A stretch of DNA of 64,000 bases, taken from NCBI GenBank assembly GCA_018287875.1, contig JAGVVL010000015.1:3100001-3164000 (forward strand), written 5' to 3'. A program made the position numbers and the translations under genes. Shown here piece by piece: positions 1 through 11,500 of this stretch. The notes beneath the pieces are model-generated. The model was given only the letters and a program-made list of their open reading frames with translations, was not told the origin of the DNA and ran no database searches. This DNA comes from Nigrospora sphaerica (lineage: Eukaryota > Ascomycota > Sordariomycetes > Amphisphaeriales > Apiosporaceae). The first letter of the stretch is position 1, and each line of letters opens with the position of its first letter.

Positions 1-2035
1 TCGCCCTTCGACACCCTGCCCGACGAGCTCATCCACCACATTCTGCACTACGTCCCGCCCGAGCACGTCTTCACCAGCGTCACGTCCGTCTCGCGCCGCT
101 TCCACCGCATCGCCCAGACCCCGCTGCTCTGGCGCTTCTTCTGCGAGACCTCGTTCAAGTACTGGCAGGCCAGCCATGACTTCGCCGCCAAGCTGCGCGA
201 CAAGGCCCTGCGCGTCGACTGGATGGGCCTCTACGCCCTCCGGCTTGCGCGCAACCGCCACATCGCGCGCCTGCTCGACGGCATCGTCGACTCGCGCCTC
301 GCCCGCCTGCGGAAGATCGAGGCCATCTGCCAGTACGGCTACGACGCCAAGGACTACCTTCTGACCCAGTCGCGGGCCCCCGACGACGCCGACGACGTGC
401 TGGCCCGTCGCTACTACGCCTGCACCGTCCTCGACAGCATCCACCGCAGTCTGGCCATCGAGGAGTGGGCCAAGTACCAGAAGCACGCCGCCCGCCGCAC
501 CGACGACACGACACCGACCCGCGACAAGACCAATTGCGGCATGCGCCTCGAGCGCGCCCTCGGCGCTTTCGACATGTTCGTGCTCCACGACAACGAGGGC
601 GACCTCGACGAGATCTCGGATATGCTGGACCAGCTCGCCGCCCGCTTCGTGCGCGAGACGCCCGCCGTGGGCGCCATGTCGACGCGCGAAAAGGCCGTGG
701 CGCTGGCCACCTGGCTCCATGCCAATAATATGACGGGCATGGACAACCACGAGAGCACCTACCGCTACCTGCGCAACTGCCTGATCGGGCGCGCGCTCAA
801 GGACGACCGACATCCCTCCCTACCCATCATATCCGCCGCCATCTTCTCCTCCGTGGCCGAGAGGATCGACCTCGAGGCGTACTGCTGTGCCCTCCCGACC
901 CAGGTCCACGCCATCGTCCTCTCGCCGCCCGGCCTGTCGCTGGACGGCCGGCCCCTCCCCGAGGCCGAGCAGCAGCAGCAGCAGAAGATGTTCATCGACC
1001 CGTACGGACCCGAGGGCGAGGTGCCCATCGAGGCGCTGCACGCCTCCCTGTACCGCATCGGCGCCCACAGCGCCCACGACACGCTCCTGGCCCCGACCTC
1101 GACCGACCTGATTGTGATGCGCACCGCCCAGAACATCCGCGCCTCCTTTACCAGCTTCCGGACCATCGAGCGGCCCGTCGCCGAGCTCATGCCGCTGATT
1201 GAGCTGCGCCACGGCGACTGGGCGCGCAACCTGCAGCCCGCCCTGTACAGCATGATCTGGGCGAGCATCATGATGGTGCCTGTGCTGCCGAACAACGAGG
1301 ACGTGCGGTGGGATTGGCAGCAAGACGTGCGGGACCTGCTGCAGTATTTCTACGAGTACTTCCCCGAGGACTCGTGGCTCGTCGAGAAGTACGTCTGCCC
1401 CATGTACGACACCTTCGCCTCGCCCGGCCGCCGCCCCAACGGCTGGGAGCTGCCGTCGCGCCGCGTGAGCGACCAGATCCGCGACATCCGCCACGTCGAC
1501 TCGTCGGTGAAGCCCCCGCGCCGCCGCAGCGACCAGGAGAAGGTTCAAAGCGTCAAGTACCGCGTCGGCCAGGTCTTCAAGCACAAGCGTTACGACTACC
1601 ACGGTATAGTCATCGGCTGGACCGTCGACGGCGGCGGCTTCGACGGCGGCTCGCGCATGACAGGCAACCACAGCGCGCAGCCGTTTTACCGCTGTATGTA
1701 AGTCTCTTCTTCTTTGCTTTCCCCGGGCCGGTCGGCTGCCGAATCGTCGCTTTCTCCCACCTCCCCCTTTTTAGTTTATTTTTGCCCCCCCGCCCCCCCC
1801 CGGAAAAGAACGCAAAGAAGGCTAAGCACTACTGGGCAGGGTTGGTACCGACGGCTCGGACCACCACGTCATCGCCGAGGAGAACATGCAGATTCTGAGC
1901 TTCCGGGGCGGCGTCGAGGTGCTGCCGCGCGAGATCCAGGACCTGATACCCATGGCCGGCAAGTTCTTCAAGCGCTGGGACGCCGACCGCGGCGTCTTTG
2001 TGAGTAACTTGCGCGAGTTGTTTCCCGACGACTAA
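1..2035 (+). CDS. FBXO21-like F-box protein with SirB1-like and YccV-like domains (5' end outside window)
   Basis: The frame is open from base 1, so the start lies upstream. Exons are <1..1697 and 1840..2035, giving 630 visible residues. An F-box opens the visible part (LPDELIHHILHYVPPEHV). A SirB1/transglutaminase-like core follows at about residues 180-360 (SLPIISAAIFSSVAERIDLE). A YccV/HspQ-like domain begins near residue 519 (KYRVGQVFKHKRYDYHG) and continues across the intron into VIAEENMQIL. This domain order matches FBXO21, a substrate receptor of SCF ubiquitin ligases, so the protein probably presents substrates to Skp1-Cul1; the substrate is unknown. The 142-nt intron has a GTAAGT donor and a GGGCAG acceptor. 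Splicing restores the YccV frame and places the stop at 2033-2035. A run of five CAG codons (970-984) encodes polyglutamine inside the SirB1 region. Confidence 0.88.
970..984 (+). repeat. Short CAG repeat in coding sequence
   Basis: Five consecutive CAG codons encode a glutamine run within the SirB1-like region of the F-box gene. It lies in a loop-like, charged stretch and keeps the frame open. Confidence 0.9.
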
Positions 2036-3010
2036 CGGGGGTTCCGGTGACGGTGGCCGGGCGGGCCGAGAAAGAGACACCAGGTCGGGGCCTTTCCCGT
2101 CAGGGCGTGAGTTGTCCCGATCTTCCGCGGCCAAGCGGCCGCCGGGGGTTGTTTGTTGGTATGATGAATACTGCCTGAGCCGTCACCGACGTGGGCGGGC
2201 TTCGCCGCCTCTTCCTGTACGCTTTGCCACAGCGAGGTCGGAATTGTTTTTTTTGGGGCATTGTAGTTGTTATAGTTGCTTGCAGAATCACATACCCCCT
2301 CTCTACTTTACCTGAATACCAAGATTCGTTACTGAGAAAATGAGAAGAATTCATGTTATGACTGCTTCCTCCTTACTGATGTGAGGCTACGAGGCATAGT
2401 GCCGCTCTTTTTTACGCGGTATCGAAGCCCCCCCTGACTCAGCCAATCTGGTTATTCGTCGTCGTTGCCAACTGAACTTAACCCATAACACCCCCTCCCA
2501 CTCCCTAGGCGGACGCCCGTTCTATACAAAGCGGCCGGTCAAGGCTCGCGACGATTGAGCCCCGGCCCTCACACCTGCAGGAGGCACGTCTCGGAAACAC
2601 GGATAGAGGGGTATCTCATGATTTGTATTTGATAGCGTAAGGCGCGGAAGCGAGTTCGAGGCAAACATGCCGCCACCCCTTCTGGCCCTCGCGGTCCGTA
2701 TCGTCTAAACATGACATGTCCTCCTATCCTCCGTCTTTCCTTTCGGAAGCTTTCGGGGTCCGGAATGTTGTAACGTGCCTCGTCATTTCGTTCCACCTGA
2801 CATGATTGTTGTAGCATTCGCCTAGGGCGATTAAGAAAAAAAGGTATTATGGACCTGTGTGCACCCATTTTCGACGTCAAGACGCGGCGGCGTGTGGCCA
2901 TCTTGGAGCTGAAAGGAACGGTGGACTGTGTCCATCCTCTCTCCAAAACTTTGTTTCAGAAAGAAGGCGGTGGCGCAGAGCCCCGAAGGGTGGAGCTTTG
3001 GTAGCGGCCT
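2036..3010. other. Convergent intergenic region
   Basis: This is the 3' flank between the F-box gene (+) and phosphatidylserine synthase (-). I see no reading frame with family-like sequence, no RNA gene and no long repeat. It presumably holds both 3' UTRs. Confidence 0.6.
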
Positions 3011-3970
3011 CTAGGGCTTCGGGACGTGCAGCGTCTTGCTCGTCATCAAGCAGCCGTGAACCAGGAATACAGCGACAATGGGGTGGAATTCGAAGGCGGT
3101 CCCGGCAAGCCACAGGCCACCCGGAACCTGGTCGAGGATCCAGCCCTGCGAGACGCAGTAGGCCATGCAAGCGTCAATGCCGAGCGAGGTGGGGATGGGG
3201 GTGCCCTCAAAATAGCTGGCCTTGCCCGTGGCGTCGTGCGGGATGTTAGCAGCCGTGACGTTGAAGCGCGCGAGACGCACCAGGCCACAGATCACGAAGA
3301 AAGCAAGGAAAACGTGGTCCAGCGTGGTGCGCAGGCCGAGGCTGAAAGCTACACATGCGGGCGCCAGGCCAAACGAGATCTAGGCAGTGCGGTTAGCGTC
3401 CAAGGCGCGGGAGGGACGGTTCGGCAATGAGAGGATAGGAGAGGACGCACCAAGTCGGCCAGTGAGTCGAGCTCCTGGCCCATCATGCTGCTCTTCTTCC
3501 GCCAGCGCGCCACGCGGCCGTCCATGAAATCGAAGAAGAGGCCAAAGGGCAGGAAAGCCAGAGCCGTGTACAGGTTGGACTTCTCGTCGGGGGGGCCAAG
3601 GCAGTATCGGAGGCAGGAGAAGACGGACATGATGCCGCAGAAACCTGGATAGCATTGGCGCAATACGTCAGTCTGGAGGCCCCTCGGGCAATTTGCGTGG
3701 GAGACGGCCATACCGTTCATGGCGGTGATGTAGTCGGCCATGTGCAGGGCCTTGAGCAGCGAGAAGTGGCCCGTCGAAGAGGCGAGAAGGTCCTTCTGCT
3801 TGTTGAAGGTCGGCTCTGGGTGTAGGGGAAGCGGGTTAGCGACGGGGCTGAGACGTGTGAAGGCACGGCCGTGGGAGGCGGAGAAGTATCGTACCCGAGG
3901 CAACCTCGTTGCTTTGCTTGTTCAGGGCGGCAGCGCTATTGCTGGCGGCGGCGCTCGTTCGCTTCGACAT
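3011..3970 (-). CDS. CHO1: CDP-diacylglycerol-serine O-phosphatidyltransferase (phosphatidylserine synthase)
   Basis: The enzyme makes phosphatidylserine from CDP-diacylglycerol and L-serine in the ER membrane, the entry step to PE and PC by the de novo route. Reading down the minus strand, the exons are 3970..3895, 3815..3714, 3644..3451 and 3379..3011, giving 246 aa. The CDP-alcohol phosphotransferase signature D-G-x2-A-R-x8-G-x3-D-x3-D is complete: D101, G102, A105, R106, G115, D119, D123. Hydrophobic stretches flank it, and the C-terminal half ([30 protein letters not shown]) matches the family. Donors are GTACGA, GTATGG and GTGCGT. The 69-nt second intron has no stop, so unspliced RNA would read through it. 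I chose the ATG at 3970 because it precedes a short polar N-terminus typical of fungal orthologues. An upstream in-frame ATG near 4081 would add an unlikely Cys/Arg-rich extension. Confidence 0.95.
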
Positions 3971-5869
3971 AGCGAGGACGGCGGGCAGCGTGTCGCTCGG
4001 GAGAGCGAGGGTATCGTGTCGGATGGTGTCTAGGTACCTAGGTACGAGGCGGCAGGCGCAACGGCACGGTGGTGCAGTCACGATGGCAGAAGCGAGGGCG
4101 AGTCGTGGTGCTTCGCAGAAAGCGGTAGGCAGAAGGGCGAGGGAGGGAGGGGCTCTCTATCTATCGAAGTGACAGAATACCGACGCGTGTGCCTGGTCGG
4201 ATCGCCTTGTTGGTATGCTTTGAGCTTAATGACGAGAGGGTGGGAGGAAGAAAGAGGGAGAGTGATAGGGAAGGGGGGACGGTGGCATGGGATAGATGCA
4301 GTGCATTTGTCCCAGGCTCGCCAGGTCATCCTAGTCATCCATTACACGCCCTACCTATTCCAACCGTTGGCGCCTTCTCCCGCTCTCATTGGAAGCGCTT
4401 GCCATGATTTCATAGGGGACCTTCTCCTCTGGTGGGACGAAGCAAAAGCTGGGCTGGGGCCCCCAAAAAGAGAGCCAAGGCCAGAACGCAGCCGCCCAGA
4501 AAACGTCATTCTCTGACGTCCACCCGCCCTTTCGTCATGTGCCGCCACTAACCACACAGAACCTGCCTGCCCTACGGGACGACATACCATACGCGCCTCG
4601 GGCATCTGCCAGATGCATGTACCTACATCGGGAATACCCGCCTTGGTGCTGGTGAGGGTTATTAGGCAAAGACGCGGTACTTATGTAGGTAATGGGAACA
4701 TGTACCCAAGGAACGAACAACCACTCTTGAGCAGTGGACGTCAAGGACGTTCGATACCTCCAAGGCAGATACAGGACCCTGGAGTAGATCGCCCATCTAT
4801 CAGTACTTACACATGTACTTCTACTTTATCTATGATATTACCTACTTACTCCACGTACTTGCACAAGTACGCATCATGCTCCTTTTGGGAACCTATACCT
4901 ATATGCGTGCAACAATCACGCCCTCGCCTTCGATGCCGCGAGCAAAACCTACTCAAGCATGCACCGGACGTCACCTCCAAGTTCCAGTCTCTTTTCAGGT
5001 ACTCTGACGCATTCTGCGTGTTTGGCATGGGGTGCCGTGTCGTCAGGTCAACCAGAACCCCCAGCACCCACTGTATTATGTTGGGTTGAGCCCCTGGGCG
5101 TGACTAGGTGTCTATATACTATGCCCGCTCCGTTTCACCAGATCCTCCTCTCGCAGTTCTTCTCCTCCCTCCCGCAAATTGCCCACGGCCGCCGACCAAC
5201 TCCCCCTCTTCGGGGGTTCCTGTCCTCCTCTATGTAAAGTCGTTGCCGCCTACTCTGGGCCTAAACCCGAGCCCCTTTCCGCGCCCGCTTTCCCGCGCCG
5301 CCGCCCTTCCCCTGTCCGCTGTATTCACCACTATCATTATGCGCGGGCACGAGTCGGCCCGCCTGCGCTCGCCCTGCGCCGACCCGGAGCCGGGTGCTCT
5401 CAAGTGTCCATAATCCAATTACGGACGGGCAATGTTGCCCGTGGCTGTGCGCTGCTGTACTGCGCTGAGTATGCGGTATGACAAAAGGAAACCTGGATCT
5501 CCGGTGATCCTGGTGGTATGCCGGAATGAGAAAAAGGTATTGTGACAGAGGAGCCTGCAAGGAAAAGAAAGCCGGTGCAGAACTCCTTTTGGATTCCAGA
5601 CAGCGGGGCCCTCCATTTACCCCCACAGTCGTCGTCGCACTCAGGGCGTGCCGCCCACGGTGGACAAGCCGACCAGTCTGGCGTCTCCAGAATCAAAAGA
5701 ACCGTTACGTCGGCCCCGGGCTTCACTGGACGATAATGACGGAGAATCCGTCCAGCCACGCGCCGCAGGATCCCGACACACCACAGACGGTGTAGCCCCG
5801 CGGAGGCAGGAGAGTGTGTCTGCAGCATTAGTTAGCAGGGTTTTCTTGCGAAGGATCCGACGGATTCGC
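3971..5869. other. Intergenic region, CHO1 promoter side
   Basis: This 1.9-kb stretch separates the CHO1 start from the end of the metallopeptidase gene. Short frames are present but none is protein-like. A palindromic motif with two GGTAC cores lies at about 4029-4045, and related GTAC-rich motifs occur near 4617 and 4678-4710. I see nothing else. Confidence 0.5.
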
Positions 5870-8270
5870 TTACGGGTCTCCTCCGTGGGCATTGCCGTAG
5901 ATGGGTGATTTCCGTCCCAAGCTGGTCAGGACCTGGATGCCGTCGATCCAGAAGCCCGACCGGACGAAAAAGCCAGTGATGTATTCGCCACGCACGATGT
6001 CTGTACGACTGTGAGCATATTGTCGGCACCGCGCCATGGTGTTTCAGATGTCCCTTACCCATCTTGAACGTGTCGCCGCCCGGCTTGCCCCCCCGCTTTC
6101 CAAACAGTTGGCTTGTATCATCGTCGTAGAAGAATTCCATGCCGTCTACCGCGAAACCGTGGTAGAACACCACGCGCACAAGCACACGCTTCTTCTCGGT
6201 AACACTGGTGAAGACAAACTCCTGCGGTTCGCTTCCCTCCATTTTCGAGTGGCCGAGCTTGCAGCTGCGGTACGCCGTCTTCCCGATCACCGGGGACAGC
6301 TTGAACGAGGAAGCCTTGGAACAGAGGTGACCGAAATCGTCAATGTCCAGATTGCCGCCGCCGTTCGTCTTGACGCACACCTTCAATTTGCCCTGGCGCT
6401 TGTCTTCGGGCAGCTTCTCTCTAAGGACCTTCTCGGTAACGCTGACGTTTTTCTGGATGCCTCCGTTCTCGCTACCGTACTCGACCCACGCACGGCAGAT
6501 GTCGTCGCCCTCGGCGTAGATCTCCAAGAAGGAGACGCCCGTCGCCGCCGTCAGTTGGACCTTGCCCTCTTCCACCGGCCACGCCTGGACGCTCGGATCC
6601 AAGCTGGGCACCGGGTCATTCGGCAGCCGGAAACAGGGGTGACTCCGGAAGCGAAGACAGTCCAGTCTGTGCCAGGTACACTCGTCGCCCTGCAAAACCG
6701 GTCCGCCCTTGGATCGGGTGCGCGTGCTATACGCCTCGCGGGCGACGAACGAACGGTTTAGGCGGACGTAGTCTCTGAGCATGACACCGCTCTCCTGGTG
6801 GGGGCATCCGAAAAGATGGCCCGTCTCGTGCAGGTGCGCACCAATGCCGATGTTGGCCGACTCCCAAGAGCTACCGGCCTCGTTGCAGTCGTTGGCGACG
6901 TAGGCCGTGTCCGTAGGCGTGCAGTCGGTAAAGGCGGGGACGACCTCCTCCAAGGTCGAGGGGTAGCTTTGCATGCAGTGCGAGCCAAAGATGGCCAGGT
7001 GCAGATCGCCGGCGTTGCCTCCCAGCGCCGCGTGCCCCGTAACGACCTGGGACTCGGTGTCCCAGTGCGCGTCCAGAATCAGTACCGACACGTATTGCTT
7101 CTGGCCAGCAAGGGGCTTGAAGTAGTTCTTGACCGCGTCGGCGGCAATGTCGTAAAGTTCGCCCTTCTTGGTGGCGGGCCCGTGTTGCTGGGCGCGCTCG
7201 AGATCCCGAATCTCGGCAACGGTTTTGTCGGTCCGAATGACGTGAATCCGGGCCTCAGACCGCATGGTCCCCGTCTCGCGATCCCGCTGGTTAGTAGTGC
7301 CCGTGGTCCACTCCTCCTCGAACCGGAACGTGCGTCGTCCGAATTTGTTCCTCCACATCTGCTCGGCCGTGAAAGCCTGCCACAGGTAGGCCGTCATGCG
7401 GAATTTGCGAATGGCCGTGTCCAGGCCATTGCCCTCACGCTCAATGCGTGCGGGCACGGCGTCGAAAGTCTCGGGCGAGTCCTTAGCGATGAGGATGGCG
7501 AGTTGCAGGGGCGGGGAGTTCATCGACGGCACCATGTGCACCGTGATGTACGAAGAATGGATCGGGTTGGGTGAGCCGTTGTTGGCCAGCTTGGGGCTCG
7601 CGAAGTCAAAACGCAGCCTGTTCGCTCCGGGCGTCAGGTACACCAACGCTTTGAAATGCGACTCGCATACGGGCCACGATATAGGCGGGAAGCCGTCGTC
7701 GAGCCGGCACACGGTGACGGTGCCATCCAGAGCGCTCTGGGGTACCTCGCCGATGGTACCCTGCACCGAGAGAACCTTTTGGGAGACCTAAGCAGGCGTC
7801 AGCAAACCTTGTCGCAAGGTCTTCAGGGTCTGGCGGCCATGTGCATCCAAAACTCCCGAACCGGAAAGGGCAAATGCAGGTGAGAAAATGTGCCCTACCC
7901 AGCTGTTTTCTGTGAGGTTGGTGATGCGCGGAGCATACTGCGAGACGGGCAATTGCTTCGTCTTCCCATTGAGGGAGGCTGAGCCGAGACCGGACATACC
8001 CGAGACGCTGAGGCGATTCGAGGCGTTGCTGGCGGGATGCAACGGCGGTCGGTTCTGGGGGACGGGCGGTGGCTGTTCCTTGGCCGAGAGAGGCAGCGAC
8101 GGGTCCGACTGCGCGTGAAGTGACGGCGGCGTAATGGAACCCGTGGTAGGCGTGTTGTTGCTGCTGTGCTGCTCGTCGGTGCTGGAGCTGTCGGTGGTGG
8201 AGCGATCAGTGCGAAAGCTTGCGCGCGACCGTCTTCGGAACTCCTTAAAGTTCAGAAAAGACGGCGCCAT
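5870..8270 (-). CDS. Zinc metallopeptidase (putative peptidase family, yeast YIL108W type) with C-terminal jacalin-like domain
   Basis: The exons on the minus strand are 8270..7899, 7787..6059 and 6000..5870, giving 743 aa. The zincin motif HETGHLFGCPH lies near residues 444-454 and supplies H444, E445, H448 and H454 as metal ligands and catalytic base, so the peptidase looks active. A Ser/Pro/Gln-rich segment (about 20-110) precedes the folded part. The C-terminus (DGIQVLTSLGRKSPIYGN after GKRGGKPGG) has the jacalin-like lectin pattern, suggesting carbohydrate or other ligand binding. Splicing at GTAGGG/TTAG gives NSWVSQKVL, and at GTAAGG/TACAG gives FKMDIVRG; both restore the domain. I chose the ATG at 8270 because MAPSFLNFKEFRRRSRASF begins a conserved-looking basic N-terminus; the only upstream extension is non-ATG. 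There is no signal peptide, so it is probably cytoplasmic. The substrate is unknown. Confidence 0.88.
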
Positions 8271-8515
8271 CTTATCGTACACTTGCTGGAGCGGTATTGG
8301 CGGTGCTGGCGGTGCTGGGATAGGTCGGTGGTTGCTGCCCTGTGCGGTGTGCTAGGCGCTGTGCGGCGGACAACGCTCGTCGCGAGATGGGTGTACTGCG
8401 AGCCAGATAAAGGGACGAAGGCGCCGACAAAGTGCCTCTATAGCAGAACTGCGCTGTTCGTGGGAGGTTTGTCTCACCCGGTGCGTGGTTGTGGAAGTTG
8501 CCGGGAGGTGGGTGA

Positions 8516-8541
8516 GAGCGAGCGAGCAAGCGAGCGAGCGG
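8516..8541. repeat. GAGC tetranucleotide repeat
   Basis: About six imperfect copies of a GAGC/AGCG unit lie upstream of the metallopeptidase gene. Confidence 0.75.
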
Positions 8542-11500
8542 ACGGGCCCGGTGTGGTCATCCACGGGCTACTTCAAGCAGAGTGCGAGGTGTATATCTGA
8601 GGCTAGACGTAGGGGCGTGGGCAAAGTGCAGCGGGCCGCCGTGGGAGGGGGTGTATTCTCGGGAATGGGTGGTGTGTAAAGAGGCAAGGAGTGTAGGTAC
8701 CGTGAACGAGTGTGTACTGTGTGGCCGGTACGGAGTACTTAGCCGTTGTGACGCACAAACGGGGGGGTATGTGGCTCAGCGGTGGGATGGGAAAGTTCAA
8801 GAGATGGAGGAATAGATGAGTGGATGGACATGTAAGCCGTCGACGTCGCAGTTGTTGGTCTTGCCAGCTTCCTCCCAGGTCTTTCACTTGTCTCACTCTC
8901 CCCTTCACCAAAGGGAGAGGGGGGCCCAGAAGGGAAAGAAGGAGAAGCAGAAACACGAAACCTTCTCGACGGCAGAACCAACCAGCAAACCGGAGCTCTG
9001 GGAGATGATGGGGGCACTTTGGGATCGGGATGGGCACCGGCACCAGGAATCCGCACACCGAACCGTGAGGTCCTATGGTCCTCGTCGCTTTTTCCGGCGT
9101 TGGAGGACGGGCTGGATGAGTTGATTGCAGTGGATTCACAAGTGGGTAAGTCGAACTTTCATTAGAGCGGTCGAGGGTGGCAGGCCGTGGATTTGCGCGA
9201 TACCAAGGCTTCCAGGCTCGGCGGCGAGCGACGGCTACCTGGATGAAACCTTCGTAAACCAAGGCCCCAGGGCCTGACGGGAGGTACTGGAGGGGTGGTC
9301 TCGGCAGCTTTCGGCCCTGTTTTGCAGGGAGCGCTACTGGAGAGAGGCCGAGGGCGCGCTATTCGCAAGCGGCCGCAACGGGGGTCGTTCGCGGAGCGGG
9401 TTCGCCAAATCTATCTTCTTATTACTAGTAGGGAGAGTGCCGCCGCTCCAGGAGCTGGCCCTGAGAACAACCAGAAGGGGTAGATTGGCTATGGGACCGG
9501 CCAGACGATCTTGCGGCCGGGGATGGAGATGTTGGAAATAGCCAGCCTCGACAGTTTGGCCGACGCCCAGGTCCTAGCGTCGTTACGTCCGCTGTGACGG
9601 TAATTTGCCAAGCCGAGAATCGACAGAATGGCCCGCGGCAGCGATCGAGGCGATGACGTCGACTTATCGAGCAGCGTGGGAGAGAGTGGACTGCCTACAC
9701 GATCGCGTATTGGCCTGAAGAGAAAAAAAAATAAATGTGGATGCGGGAATGGAGCCCTTGGGAGCGGGTAACGGTCACGGCTGGGGCAGGGGGTCGAGGG
9801 TGGGTGCTCCTACAAGAACCACGTACCTCCGCATGCGCATCCCCACACCGAGATAGCGAGAGAGTATTCGAGACAGCGCGAGAGAAGGGGACAGAGATGG
9901 AGAGAGATGATAGCCAAAAGGGGCGGGGGCAGGGGAGCAGAGTGGCAGCCGCTCATGGGGGGGAGGTTTACAAATCGATTCGCAGAAGAGGATGCGAGGT
10001 GAAAAGGGCAAACGGGTCAGGCCCGCAAGGATACCACATACTACAAATACTTTGTACAGATGCTATCAGCCTTCCTTGTATGGAGATTGGACGTGCTGAC
10101 ACGGTTGGACGAGGCAGGCGGGCGGGCAAGAAGCAGGACGATATGAAACCGCAAGGTTCCCGATATGCAAAAACCTGACTGATGGCTGCGCGACCAGCCT
10201 TTGGCGATCCGGCGAGCCAGCCAGAGCCAGCCGGCTAGCGAGCCAGCGCGAGGGGAGAGAGGGCGAGAGCAGGGGGTCGCAGTTGGCGATCGAGATGCAG
10301 CCGAGAGGAGAAGGAGGACGAGTGAGCACTGGGCAGGGGCGCATAGGGGAATACGACCACAACGGGACGTCGGCTCCCTCTCAGCACGGGCGCATACATA
10401 CGCAAGTACGCACACGAAGCACATACGGCTGGATGGAGATATGGGACGGATGACAGCCCGTGCAGACATCGACAGGTATATCCGTACTTCCCAGCGTAGA
10501 ACGGAACAGCCATGGACGCCTCTATGCAAACATGTCTGCCGGTATCAGACACTGGCGCAAAGCCAAGATGGGATGAGCTGTCGTCCGTGTCCAATAACAG
10601 GGCTCGCCTGCCTCTGCAAGTTTCTAGGGCTATCTAGAGATGTTGCATGACTATACGGACGCCCGCCCGCCCCCCAAAGTCCGAGGGGCAGGTGCCGTCA
10701 CAATCCAGTCAGTGCCGGCTGGGCGCGAACACGAAGACGCGATAAACCTGCTTTTCTTCGCCGCACCAGCACATCAGACGGTGAGGATTTAGGTGTGGAA
10801 CAACAGGGCTCTCTGCCTCTGTCTTGCTGGCAATCATGTGCCTACCAATCATCCGCTTTCCAACTCTCACATACGAACGATGCGACGCGATCGGCGAGCG
10901 GGGTGAACAGGAACCGGCCAAGGAGAATGCCAATGGCTCAATTCGGATATGGGAAACCACATCTCCATGTCCTTTGCCGTGCCGTTGCCCTTTCCTATGC
11001 GCATGTTTGCCAGTGTGCTACTGCAATGCGCGCACCCAACCCTCTCCGAGGTATAGTATTCCATGTAAGAGGGCGCCGGTCGCGGCTGTGACAGGCCGGC
11101 CGGCATTGCTGCATCCTACAAGAAGACGCAGGTAGGGAATTGTGGGGGGATGGGTAGGAAAAGTAGAGGCTGTTTCCAAGAAATCCATCAGATGTGCATA
11201 CATCACACCCCTGCTGGGCTGACGATACAGATACGGATTTAGCTAAGTGAAGCCGCCCCTCGGGTGCTTCCCAAAGTCCATTAGCTGCTGTCGTCTTTAC
11301 AAATGTACCTGCACTGTGTCCGTACCTCGTCCGTAAACTGTACAAATTACTGCCCTGCCCCCAGGCAATCAACATCTCCATCCAAACCATCCGGGGCACC
11401 ACCACTATGCCCCGGTATTCCCAAGCAACCTCCGGGTTCGAATGGCCCTTTCAGCAAGCCATCAAGCGGAGGGCGCGCGGCATGGAGCCTTTTTCTCCGT

